Position numbers and translations under genes: made by a program. This document shows positions 53,845-64,000 of a stretch of 64,000 nucleotides of DNA, one piece after another. Origin of the DNA: Sacculina carcini (lineage: Eukaryota > Arthropoda > Thecostraca > Sacculinidae). Every line of letters begins with the position of its first letter. Within the stretch, counting starts at the first letter, position 1. The notes below the pieces were generated by a model. It was not told where the DNA came from. It saw only the letters and a program-made list of their open reading frames with translations, and made no database searches. The DNA is taken from contig OU696577.1 in assembly GCA_916048095.2 (NCBI GenBank), positions 10,222,907-10,286,906 of the forward strand. Reading direction: 5' to 3'.

Positions 53845-54318
53845 ATGAATCGCACTTCAAGATTGATGCTATATTTCATATATTTGCTGCGTGTTTTATC
53901 CTCGTTGTTGATTGTTTACAAGTTTTTTGGAACTTTTATTAAATCATTTGAAGAGATGGCAAACAAACCTCTTATGCCTTGGAGTGTTTTTATGTATGTT
54001 AAAATTGTGTTCATATTGTGTTTATGGCCAGATGGAAATGATATCTGTTCAACCATGAGATCCCAATATTGTGGACAAATCGAAGCCCACTACTACGCGA
54101 CTTTCCCGTCTAGACGGCAGGTGGTCGTGACCCACAAGCACACGCGCTCCACTGGTTCAGCCAGCACGCCATCGAGCCACCTGCTGATCACGCTGAACTG
54201 GACCATGCACAAACACCAGACCATATTCATCGACGCTGATCTACCAGAAGCCCATCTACACTGCGTTATCTCGGGGATAACCGAGTTTCAGGATGACTAT
54301 GTCGAGTCTTGCCAGTAG
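53845..54318 (+). CDS. Open frame of unknown function, 157 codons
   Basis: From ATG 53845 the frame begins with an AT-rich, strongly hydrophobic part (two stretches such as LMLYFIYLLRVLSSLLIVY and FMYVKIVFILCLW) that could be membrane segments. After about residue 65 it changes to a soluble part with balanced codon use (HLLITLNWTMHKHQTIFID, PEAHLHCVISGITEF) before TAG. The composition change at about 54070 may mark the true start of an exon, with the hydrophobic part being chance. I recognise no family and see no polyadenylation signal close by. Confidence 0.22.
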   Translation: MNRTSRLMLYFIYLLRVLSSLLIVYKFFGTFIKSFEEMANKPLMPWSVFMYVKIVFILCLWPDGNDICSTMRSQYCGQIEAHYYATFPSRRQVVVTHKHTRSTGSASTPSSHLLITLNWTMHKHQTIFIDADLPEAHLHCVISGITEFQDDYVESCQ

Positions 54319-54678
54319 GTGATAGCAAAACATGCGACCATCACCATCGGAATGACCACATTGACTAGCGGTTTATCACCGGCAGCCTGGTTCTCGTTAC
54401 GGCACAAGAATAAGCATGTAGCCCACTGATTGTAAATGTTGCCCACCACTGACAAACTACTAACGTTCATGTGAGTACAGTTGGTGACTATGCAGTGTGG
54501 TTTGAAGTGCAAGACGCACTTGTGATCACGCTATTTGGAGCAGAGCGCACTGTCACGAGCGTTGCAGCGTGCAATAAGGGCGATTCACGTGCATCACGAC
54601 ACACTACCGACCTGGTCGCACCATGGCGGCTCGAGGTGGCATCGTGAGAGTTCTTCCAGAGTGGATCTGAGCCTATTA

Positions 54679-54887
54679 CTCTGATTCCCCACTTCTTAAT
54701 GAGCCATCTCTTCATTGTTCACAGTTGTTACATCAAAGTATATCTCAGGAGGTCATTGGAAACAAAAATATACGAATTTGAATTGATAAAAACACACATT
54801 TCTCCTGCTATTCGACCTTTAGCTTCCCACTTGGCAACTCTTCCATTCCCCACCAGTGGGAAATTCCTCACAGGTTAAGAACCACTG
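54679..54887 (+). mobile_element. hAT MITE, 260-bp family, left-truncated copy
   Basis: Begins at CTCTGATTCCCCACTTCTTA and ends AGGTTAAGAACCACTG, matching the intact copy at 49460 over most of its length, but lacks the left terminal repeat. No target duplication can therefore be shown. Confidence 0.85.
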
Positions 54888-55762
54888 ATCTAATGTCAGC
54901 ACGAGCACAAGGGATACAGTCAAATGTGACGCACCTCACAGGAAATAAAGCTGACAGTTAAAATGAAAAAATATACTTCCCTAATATGAACCAGTTTGAA
55001 ATGAAATTGAAACAAATATACTTTGACAAAGAAAAGTAAATTGTATGACTAAATACAATGACTGAATCGCTTCAATGTCACGTGCACACGTTTACAATAT
55101 TAATATCCAAAACGCTCCATAAAACTCTGCTCCATCTGTAATTAACGCCCTACATTAGCATCATTTAAGACGATAAACTTCACCCAAAAATATTCTGAAA
55201 ACGATAAACAAAACGCACTAAAAAGATATAAGTGTATATGTCAAACAAACAGGAAAAACGACAATCACTCTTTCACGATCCATCAACACAAGTCACACAA
55301 TGATTAATCTTTGGAGTACAGAAACCACAACATATGAACCGTCCCACAAACCAACAAGACATCTGCTTTGATTGTCCATAACAACGTCCAAATCTTTCAC
55401 ACACACACAGATAACAGCCCCGCGGCTCGATAAATAGACGCACCCAGCTAGTAATGAGGCGACCAAACAACAACAAATAGCTTGATAGAACTCCAGCAAC
55501 CAGCTACAACACAGCCTCATGACCCGACATGACACATCTTCATGACCATGACATGACACATCTTCATGACCCGACACGGTATTTACAAAGGCACACACAC
55601 GCGCGCGCGCGTGATAAGAGCGCCGACTCAAAGTAACATCGGTGCACTCAATAGCTGGGATGTTGTGGCGCATTGGCCACTTCTACTGCCCATACACACA
55701 GACAGACAGACGTGAGATCACGATGATGAAGACCGCTGAGTCACTCAACAGCAGACTGGTGA
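54888..55762. other. Intergenic, no gene recognised
   Basis: AT-rich, with a 28-bp direct repeat around CATGACACATCTTCATGACC at 55526-55575 and a (GC)n run near 55601-55612. Confidence 0.5.
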
Positions 55763-55769
55763 CTGCAAG

Positions 55770-56012
55770 TCACGCATGAGTTGCGAGACAATGATGATGA
55801 TGATGAGGTTGAAGAACGTGACGTCACCAGACTGTCTGGCGAAGCTCTCCTCCGCATGTTGATTGAGGCCGCACTGTCATCGGACAGGGACTTCGCGACG
55901 ACAGCAGAACGTTTACGACAACGGAAATAATCTGCCACACACACACACATATACACCAATGTTAATCAACAAACAAACAGACAGGGAACAAACAGAACCA
56001 CGATCAAATAAA
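55770..56012 (+). CDS. Candidate terminal exon, acidic tail and amphipathic helix, unknown
   Basis: After an in-frame TGA (55760) and a possible acceptor CTGCAAG (ending 55769), a frame of about 53 codons reads ELRDNDDDDEVEERDVTRLS, then GEALLRMLIEAALSSDRDF and ATTAERLRQRK, stopping at TAA 55928-55930. A polyadenylation signal AATAAA lies at 56007-56012. An acidic run followed by a leucine-spaced helix and a basic C-terminus looks like a real protein end. The opposite strand is also open here (serine-rich), so strand choice is an inference from residue pattern. No family recognised. Confidence 0.27.
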
Positions 56013-59000
56013 CCCTACCAGAACGTAATCAAATTTACACTGAACATGCTCGCACAATACTGCTCGACGAGGAATATATTGGAAATTACACGTCCACGTG
56101 GAACTGTGGAATTCAGCCTAAATTATGAAGCGCTTGCCAAGCAGAAACAAGTCCTGAGACGTGCTGGATCACACGCAAATATCACACTTGTGTCTCACCA
56201 TTTCCAACCAATGAACACGACCTGTGTGACCGTGAACCAATGTGTGTATGCGTGTGTGAATGTACATGTGTGTGTGTGTGCGTGGCAGGAAGAAGCGAGA
56301 ACCGCAACACCATCAAGGATGATAAGGGACGAGCAGAGCAGAGGAGAGGCGGGGCAGGAGATATGACACGAGTTTATTCACCTCAGGCACACTGATTGAC
56401 AGAGCACAGGATGGCGTCCATGATCCGAGACAGGAGGGAGGAGCGGCCACCACGTGGTCGGGAGCGAGTATCTCCTCTGTCTCGCTCATTCTGCCCACTG
56501 CGCACGAGATCGCCGGCACACACAAGCTCACCTAATGGCAGGATAATACTGAGAGCGGGAGGTGCACGGGACCTGAGAAACGCGGGAGAGAGCTCGTCGA
56601 ACACGCGCAGGAGGAGCACGCACGTTTAAATCGACAGGCGGACGAACGACCACGTTCATCATGGCCGCGACACACACATACACACATGATCGACACAGCC
56701 CAGTACAATACACCAGGGAGACCGGAGATATTCTCGCCGTACATGTTATGCACTAGCACACCACATGTGCTCATTAACACCACATGTGCAATAAAACACC
56801 GCTCAGATTAGTAAAAAGTAGCACACGCAATTATGATAGTGAATTTTCACACTAACTGTGCAAGCACAATCTGGACAGTCTGTTGTAACGATTTGCAACC
56901 GGCCTGTTTCCACAGAGCACTATGTAACATGCACGATATGGCCTCAAATACAGAAATTAATGCACACTGTGCCTTATGGAGTAGCCCAATGTGCCTTATG
57001 GAGCTAAACGTAGTTTATGAGAGAGTTCTAACATTTAAGCAACTCCAGCAGCGAATAAAATATCCTTCCTCCACTTTCAGTACATAAAAGTCCGCCAATA
57101 CAAACAGGAGTACAATAAAGCAACGTACAAGACCGCTTCACACCGATACCACTTCCACACAGAATCACAGCAATCACACAAAACAAGTCGTTCTCAACGA
57201 ACAAAAGCAGCATGGGAGCAGCACAGCAGGGCCGATTGTTGTCAAACAACACCTTAGCTATTCACGAAACACCACCATCAAACACAATTAACACACACAC
57301 ACACACAAATATGCGCGTGAATGTGACGCGAAAAAGACGGAAACAAGATGCAGAGCGGTAGACGCTAGCTTAAAACTCACGCACACTCACGCGAAATATT
57401 TCAATAGACAAAATCTCAGGCATGTGACACACACAAACACAATGCGCCAAGGTCGATATCGCATGCCGATTTTTATTGAACCAAACAATTTGCACAAACA
57501 CACACACAAACACACATATACACACTGTATGCCCGTGTGTGCCCGCAGATTTAATCTCAGCCAACACATCTCCACATTCCGAAAGACACAGTGATGAAGG
57601 CGAGCCAAATACACAACACCCGCCCGGGACGCCAAGCACCAGCGTCAATCAGTGAGGTTATGACGGGCGAGCGACCACGCACTCACTCACTACTCGCACG
57701 CTCACGCCGCGGTTAAACCACGCACCACTGGATGTGGAACACTCGAAGGTCACCCACCCGTCCCTCTACCAGGACGCGTGTGTTTATGTGGACGACGGTA
57801 GCGTGGCAAACTCATTATTCCACAATCAAAACAGCCAACGGCCTTACTCCTCACTCCTCACAAACACACACACACGTACACATTCGAGTTGGCCACGTCC
57901 AGTCCCGTCTCTAGCACAGGCAACACATTATCATCACTAAAACCATCATCCCCATCACCAGCGGCAGCAGTAAATGTAAAGCAGGAGTCCGGGGGCACGC
58001 CATGAAGAACGGAGAATCGAACAGAATCAGGGAAACGCGGAGAAAGGACTGCCAGACAGCACGGCAACTAACGATGAAGCGCACTCAAACTCTACCTCAC
58101 CATCAAACAGGTGGTAGAAGCATCAGCACAACCAACACTCGCAGTCTGGCAAACAACCCTCAGCACAGAATAGAGAGCACACTCGATGCCATATGGTCGA
58201 CACACAAGCATTGTGTAGTGAGCGCCTGCTGGATCCAAACAGTATTGAGATCGCCGACCAGAGGCCGCCGAGCACAAGGGACAGGAAGGAGCTGGGGTTT
58301 CTATGGGGACGCCAACGAAAGATCTCACGGAAAACCGGACCATTGCCGGTACAAACACAAACAAGGTCGGCATTCAAGATCACACGAGATACACACACAC
58401 ATACACGCACACACACAAAAGCATACCAGTGAGGGCAAGATGGGAACACCTGGGCAAGATCTGCCGAGAAAAACAACCCTTCCCTGACTGGCACATCTGG
58501 ATCTATTCAAACACACATAGTCCGGCCTGTGCAGACCACATCGACTGCGCCGAACAACCACAACAACACGCACACTGCACCGCGGCTGTTTACACAAGCA
58601 CAACCGTCCGTGAGCATGTCAAAGAATATACATTTCTTGTATATGTCGCACGACCTTCCTATCCAGCCAGACTTCTGTTGCCTTGTCGCCTCGTGCACCG
58701 ACATGTCTGCGATTGATCGGCGAGTCACAATGACACCAGTGTGTCTGGTGGTTCGCGTGCAAACACGTCACAAACATGGCGGGAAAACGAGAAATGAAAC
58801 CAAGGATACAATCTAAAATAACGAATTTTTGATTGAAAAATAAAAATAACTTATGAAGCCGAGTGTGTAAGTAGCCTGGATACAAGTCACAATAGCCTAA
58901 TAATATTCCCGAGTTACCCGTGTGATAAACCCAACATCATTCTTTGATAATCAACTGATACCTGACTGTCCAAGAGATGAACACACGTCATTACACACCT

Positions 59001-62000
59001 AGCAGCGGCGGTAGTCGTGAAAAACGGTGCCGTCAACGAACGAACGCCAAACTAGCAGAAATTCCACAGATAACACAGCGGCAGGAGGAAACAACATCGA
59101 TCATCGGCCCTGGCGGCCTCGCATATGCCGGCCAGTCATGATTCCAACAAAAATACCAACCCGCCGTGTGATATCAAACCAAATACCAAACCACCACTAT
59201 CATACAATCATCTGCCGTCCGCTGACAACTGATTAAGCTCACGCACGCACACACGCACAGATAAAGCCGATCAAATACCAAGAGTGCGACCAGCATATGC
59301 ATCATTGTAGAGATCCAGGGAGCAGAAACAATTATAAGGTGGATGTTAATACGCCGGACATAACACAGATGAACAAATAAAAACGAATATGGAGCAAACA
59401 GGAACATTGGAACACATCCGAGTTCAGTTAATGCAAATGATAATGAGTGATAAAGATTGACCTCCAGTGAAAAGCGGGCAAGTGGGAAGAACATCCCGTG
59501 TGGCCCTGTGAAACATCTCTCATACCACTGGAGAAAACACACACACACACACATACACACAGACATTGACAGTGACGATGTGGTGGCAGCTGATAGAAGA
59601 CGTCATATCACGTCAGTAAGACCGCCTCAAACGACAAACAACTCACATCCCACTCGCACACACGCAGCTGAAACAACACCGCCTTGGCAGATCCACATTC
59701 CGTGTGTCAACACTGCAACACACATCACCTAATCCAGCTATACACAATACCTCCTTATCTTCAAACAATTACGCGCATATATGGCCGATGAAAACAAATT
59801 GTTACTTGCTTAATCACAAACAAAATACACACACCTATAAGGGAAGGGGCATTTGAATAGACTCGATAATCATCGGAGATTCGGTGCAATTCCGTGGATG
59901 AACTGACATCAGACGGGCACGTTATGATTCAGCACATGATGAGTTCTACAGACCACTGTACTGTGAGAACGAAGAGGAGCATCAGTGGTGCGACCCCGCT
60001 GCCTCAACAAGGTCAGGCAAGCAAGGTATTTCCCACCACGATTATCCCAATGATACAACTCGCAATAGTAAATCTTACAACAAAAAAGAATATTATAACG
60101 AAATATCGATCAACAAAAAAGAATATTTGTCATACAAATATACACGTATAGGCAGTTTCCAAGTGAAATTAATGCGCGCCCCAATACACACATACAACCA
60201 CGCAAAACTGATGAAACGGTGGACTTCAGAAACCACACACCTCATCCACCCGTATTCGGAATTCACTCTGGGTTAATTTCTCATCGGGCGGGAATCTCCG
60301 CTTGAATGCGAGACACAACGATGACACCACCAGACCACACAAGCGCACACACACACAAAACCGTAGTCAACTCGCGGAATCAGTGACAACAAAGCGGACA
60401 GTGTCACGAAAACATTGTCCATCGCACAGAACCGACACACGCACGTGCGGCAGGCTGTGACGACGCACGACACTGACGGATGACACCGCAGACAGGTCGT
60501 GTCAACAGGTCACTGTGTGTGTGTGTGTCACAACGTCCAACAGCATAACACCAACAGTACGTGGCTCACAAGATGTAACGATACTAACACACACACACAC
60601 ACCACAGCTGAGGCGCCATCAGCATTAAAACAAGCTGAAACACAAGATCTGACATCAAAACAGCTGCAAAAGCCCACTAACGTGACCCACTAAATAACAG
60701 TAAAATTTACTACTCAAATATTAATCTATTATCCAATAATAAAAACGTATTACCCGACAGAAATACTTTTAAGTAATAATAAAAATTCGTGGTTGTTTGT
60801 CAGATCATAACTTCCATTAGAAGTAGTACCATTACAGGAACTAGCGGAATAATCGCTGAGTTCGCCTACATACACGTCTGCCTGGGCGGGAGAGAGTGGG
60901 GAGGCGGGGGAGGGACGGCACACGCGAACCACGCCATATTCTGTCACGACTCAGCTAACCGACACGCGCATGCGCATACGCGGCCAAATTCAAACTGAGC
61001 AGCGCGCGGGTGGAGAGCACCAACGGTCTACTAATGCACGCACCTGCATGCGAGGCACGCTCGCGCCCAGCTCAATTCGAACCGGGTCTGTGCTTCCACT
61101 AACACAGGGCACTTGTGCATGACCGAGTGCACAAACACGCGACACAACAGTCATTTAGAATAGTGCTAATTTTCCAACAACACGGAAACTGACATACTGA
61201 AAACGAAGCCAGCCAACCAACCGAGGAGAAATACACAACGAGCAAACAAGGAAGAAACAAACAAGCTCTCCACATACGAATTATAGCAAAAGCGACAATG
61301 TTATTTGGATAGGTTGCGGACTGGGAGAAAATACCGTTTTAACCACTTCAAGATGACAGGGACATATCAAATCAAGCCTCACTCGACCTACACACAATAT
61401 GAAAAAAATATACTCGCTCAAGTTTCCAACACCAAGACAGGGACAATTTGCACGCAGAACCACACGAGACGACGCGAGATGGAACTGGGTCGTTTTTTCC
61501 CAGTACATCACGGACAGGTAAATGAAAGTAGACACGCGTCTCGCTTCCCAGCACATACACACAGGTACACATCAACACAGCACACGCGTCACTGGAGTTT
61601 TTTTCCCCTCGCTGGATTAGTTGCGGCGATGGATCACAAACAGAACCGGGGCAAAAAAGGCACGACGTCTCGCGTCACAATGGTGAAAGGCGATGAAACT
61701 CGGCCCCGTCGCTGCACGCACATGACGAGGTCACGTGCTGCACAGAACGCACTTTTAAATGCCCTCCAGCACGAACAATTTTATACAGACTAGCCCACAC
61801 CACTCAGCTAGAGAGAAATAGCGTCCAGGTGATGAATGTACACAGAACAATGAACGCATATTATACGGTCGTTATTTACTTCACCACATATCGCGTCGCA
61901 TAAACACCTGCCGTTTATGCTAAAAACAGAATGCAGTAATCATCACTCCCTGATGGATACAAAACAAACATCTCATACTGTTGCGTCTATCTAAATGGAT
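56013..62000. other. Long unassigned stretch, probably mostly intronic or intergenic
   Basis: Numerous frames of 60-160 codons on both strands have no domain that I recognise. On minus, a frame ending at TGA 56385-56383 is followed within five bases by AATAAA (56378-56373), and the minus strand also has a strong TAG-GTGAGC donor at 56535-56530; both are suggestive but unanchored. AC-rich runs occur at 57291-57306, 58391-58410, 59540-59562 and 60588-60602. If paralogue B is spliced to an exon below 57 kb, this segment is its first intron. Confidence 0.4.
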
Positions 62001-62158
62001 TTAATAAAGGCCAGCAAAACCTCGCGCAAGCAGAATCTGAAGAACTTGAATAGCAAGAGTAATACTCTCAGTGTGAGAGACGATGAAATCAGAGACAACC
62101 CCTGCATCCCTGTATGGGAGAGCAACACAGAAGCAGCCGACCTGACTTGTGAGCTCAC

Positions 62159-62963
62159 CTGTGATTTTCAGTTGTTGTGCCGAGGCTGAGAGAGTTGAGT
62201 CGCTATCTCGCGACTTGCTGACTATTGTGCGAGTGCGTGCGGCACCACCACTCGTCGGGGATACTGCAGCCGAGGGAGATGATGGTGAAGGTGTGGACGT
62301 GTACAGTCTGCCGCGACACGATGCAACGTTCCCAGGAGGCGACGGCACATTGGATGCGGGAGGTGGTGATGTTTGAGCATCGCAGACACGATACAAGAAC
62401 GCCCCACACGCGCGACAATATCGCGACGAGGGCGATCTGCTCCCCCCTGATGAAGCTGAACCTTCTCCACACAAACATCCCCCGCTGCGGACGACGGTGC
62501 AATGGGAGGCGGCGTCTTCACTCTGTCCGTGCAACGACCTGCGCCGCGCCTTGACAGGTGCACGAGAGGCTATTTTCACCGCGACTGTTGAGGCTCGTGA
62601 GACAGGGACCGCATCGTCAAAACCCCCCGCATCGGGTGTGACTAGTGAAGGGGGGCTGGAATCATCTCCCACATGCTCACTGCTTCCAGCAAGCTGCCAC
62701 TGGAAGCGGCCAGGCAGCGGAGTCATGCGCTCGAAGTCGAAATTGTAGCGGCGACAGTCACGCTGCTGAATGGCGGCCAGCTCGCGTCTCACATACTCGC
62801 GCACCTCTTGCGAGCTGCAAGCGCCAAACAGTCGCCGTCTGGCTGGAGCACCGGCGAACTCGCTCAACGAACTCTGACGTCGCCCGCACCACGCTGAGTT
62901 AGCACTCTGCCAAGCGCTGGCAGTGGCAGGCTCGGCGAAGTCAATGATATCGGCACAAGGCAT
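62159..62963 (-). CDS. CDKN1: CIP/KIP cyclin-dependent-kinase inhibitor, first coding exon (paralogue B)
   Basis: From the first ATG (62963) 268 codons plus one base are open. PARRRLFG at residues 40-47 is the cyclin-docking motif; CRRYNFDF at 70-77 and PLPGRFQWQ at 82-90 are the CDK-binding part, with Tyr where p27 and paralogue A have Trp. By hand count 29 of 50 CDI residues match paralogue A. A long Ser/Pro/Gly-rich, Arg-dotted region follows (KARRRS near 140 could serve nuclear import), then QQLKIT-G at the end. The donor is CACAG with GTGAGC (62158-62153), in the same phase and the same motif as paralogue A. I do not see the FYYRPP-like CDK-blocking helix. The protein should inhibit cyclin-CDK in the nucleus; the PIP-type tail would tie it to PCNA or to replication-coupled destruction. 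Exon 2 is not proven. Confidence 0.88.
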
Positions 62964-63104
62964 GACGCTGACGCAGACGCACACACACACGCACGCACTC
63001 CACGCGCTCGCAGCAGAAACTGCGCGATGCCCGCACGTGCACTACCACCGCCGCCACCTCACACACTTGAATGCGCCCGTCTCCCGCCATCAATGTAGCT
63101 CGCC

Positions 63105-63160
63105 GTCTCTCGACCAATCACCAGTCTTGAACTAGTCGGCCGTTGGCCAATCAGAGTGCG
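63105..63160 (-). promoter_or_regulatory. Putative promoter CCAAT boxes of paralogue B
   Basis: Two CCAAT boxes, 63114-63118 and 63147-63151, precede the gene. The second lies in GCCAATCAG, the same nonamer as upstream of paralogue A, in the same orientation, 184 bp from the ATG against 183 bp there. CCAAT pairs are typical NF-Y sites of cell-cycle genes. No TATA box is apparent. Confidence 0.45.
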
Positions 63161-63811
63161 CGTTTCAACCACACACCCGGCAGCACGTGGCAGCGCACTG
63201 AGGGAGCCTCTTCCTTGCCTCCCCAAGACGCCGACCAGCCCTCGCACTCTACGGCGTGCGTGTGTAACCTCGTGTATGCGTGCGTGTGTGTGAGTGTGCG
63301 TGTGTATCAATGTGTGGACGCGTTGGTCTGCGTTTGAAACAAACATCATTGGTTCGCACGCACTGCAAGTGATGTTTGCACAGTCGAGTATGACTTGCGC
63401 ACGCGAGATAATCATCTACTGGTGCGCTCTTTCTCTCAGTGACCAGCCCGCGGCGACTGCACCAACTTTCATTTCGCTGGAGTTGCTGCTCTGCCTGCCG
63501 CCATAAATCCTTCCAGTTGGCGCGAGACTCGTGCTGGTCTCGCTGGTCAGGTGATAATGACAGTCGTGTGTGTTTAAATGCCCGACAAACAAGACAATGT
63601 GGCCTTTAAGACTGGCGGTTCGGTGTATCGTCACCACTAACAAAATACGATTGAATATACATTGTGTATATTGTTACTGGATATTCGGAGTTGTTATACA
63701 GAATACGAAGACCAGTAACAGTACGTACTCACAAGTGACTGACGGGTTACAAATATTTAAAATTTTCGTATCAAGTTCTGTTATTCGACAGCTTCGTAGT
63801 GCTCCAGACCA
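63161..63811. other. Upstream flank of paralogue B
   Basis: A TG-rich run at 63260-63302, a TTGGCGCG (E2F-like) at 63517-63524, and an inverted repeat GCGAGAC (63522-63528) / GTCTCGC (63537-63543). No further gene recognised. Confidence 0.45.
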
Positions 63812-64000
63812 GTGTGGTTCTTGACCTTTGGGGAATGGAAGTTGCCAAGTGAGAAGCTATAAGTCGAACAGAAGTATAAATGTGTTTTTATCAATTCAAA
63901 TGCGTTCATTTTTGTGCCTAATGACCTCTTGACATTTACTCTCATGTAACAATTGAATTTATTGAATTTATCAGTGCTGTTGTGGAAAATGAAGAAATGA
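63812..64000 (-). mobile_element. hAT MITE, 260-bp family, cut by the window end
   Basis: In reverse orientation it starts CAGTGTGGTTCTTGACC and continues with GGGGAATGGAAGTTGCCAAG, matching the right half of the 49460 element reversed. The other end lies outside the window. Confidence 0.82.

Noticed and set aside
57407-57416. Possible second exon of paralogue B (DFVY then stop)
   Set aside because: Too short, with no basic residues; a chance match to the acceptor pattern.
62149-62902. Several plus- and minus-strand frames over the second CDK-inhibitor exon
   Set aside because: Shadow frames of the coding strand; only one frame contains the CDI motifs.

Overview
This is a gene-poor, repeat-dense stretch of an animal nuclear genome. 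Two genes with spliced exons, tRNA-derived SINEs, several transposon superfamilies with textbook target-site duplications, and very heavy (TG)n/(AC)n load all point to an invertebrate metazoan. The DD37D mariner transposase resembles copies I remember from crustacean genomes, but this recollection is weak and I do not assign a phylum.

The only host genes I can name are two paralogues of the CIP/KIP cyclin-dependent-kinase inhibitor family (p21/p27/p57/Dacapo). Their first coding exons lie on the minus strand at 13092-12654 and 62963-62159. Both carry the N-terminal CDI domain (cyclin-binding RRxLFG and CDK-binding [W/Y]NFDF). Both end at a GT splice donor in the same phase, inside the same motif (QLHIT-G and QLKIT-G), which looks like a PCNA-binding PIP box/degron split by an intron. 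Both have a GCCAATCAG box almost exactly the same distance from the ATG (183 and 184 bp). They look like an old local duplication about 50 kb apart. The second exons are not secure; a candidate for the 63-kb gene is at 38438-38383.

Layout: 1-755 minisatellite; 3339-3577 piggyBac-type MITE; 4.87-5.48 kb and 6.0-6.69 kb minisatellites; 10.08-11.31 kb hAT-like element; 12.65-13.35 kb first CDK-inhibitor gene and promoter; 14.0 kb and 15.54-16.28 kb minisatellites; 17.35 kb long (TG)n; 18.06-19.25 kb broken DD37D mariner; 19.26-23.80 kb AT-rich Helitron-like element with internal tandem repeats; 24.7 kb old hAT MITE; 24.98-30.27 kb mostly simple repeats; 30.27 and 33.0 kb SINE copies; 35.14 kb hAT MITE inside (GT)n; 38-42 kb several small unproven exon candidates, including a CUB-like one; 45.56-46.81 kb second, inverted copy of the 1.2-kb hAT-like element; 46.9 kb palindromic minisatellite; 47.7, 49.5, 54.7 and 63.8 kb hAT MITEs; 50-62 kb largely unassigned sequence with a few exon candidates; 62.16-63.2 kb second CDK-inhibitor gene and promoter.

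Many of the longer open frames in the window are produced by dinucleotide repeats (VCVCVC/THTHTH) or 12-bp minisatellites (VSVV/TPPL) and are not genes. I saw no CRISPR, operon or prokaryotic feature. No long undescribed protein system is visible. The most promising leads are the duplicated CDK-inhibitor genes with a split PIP motif, the dispersed GTGTCAGTG minisatellite family, and the Helitron-like element with about ten reiterated 3'-end motifs.
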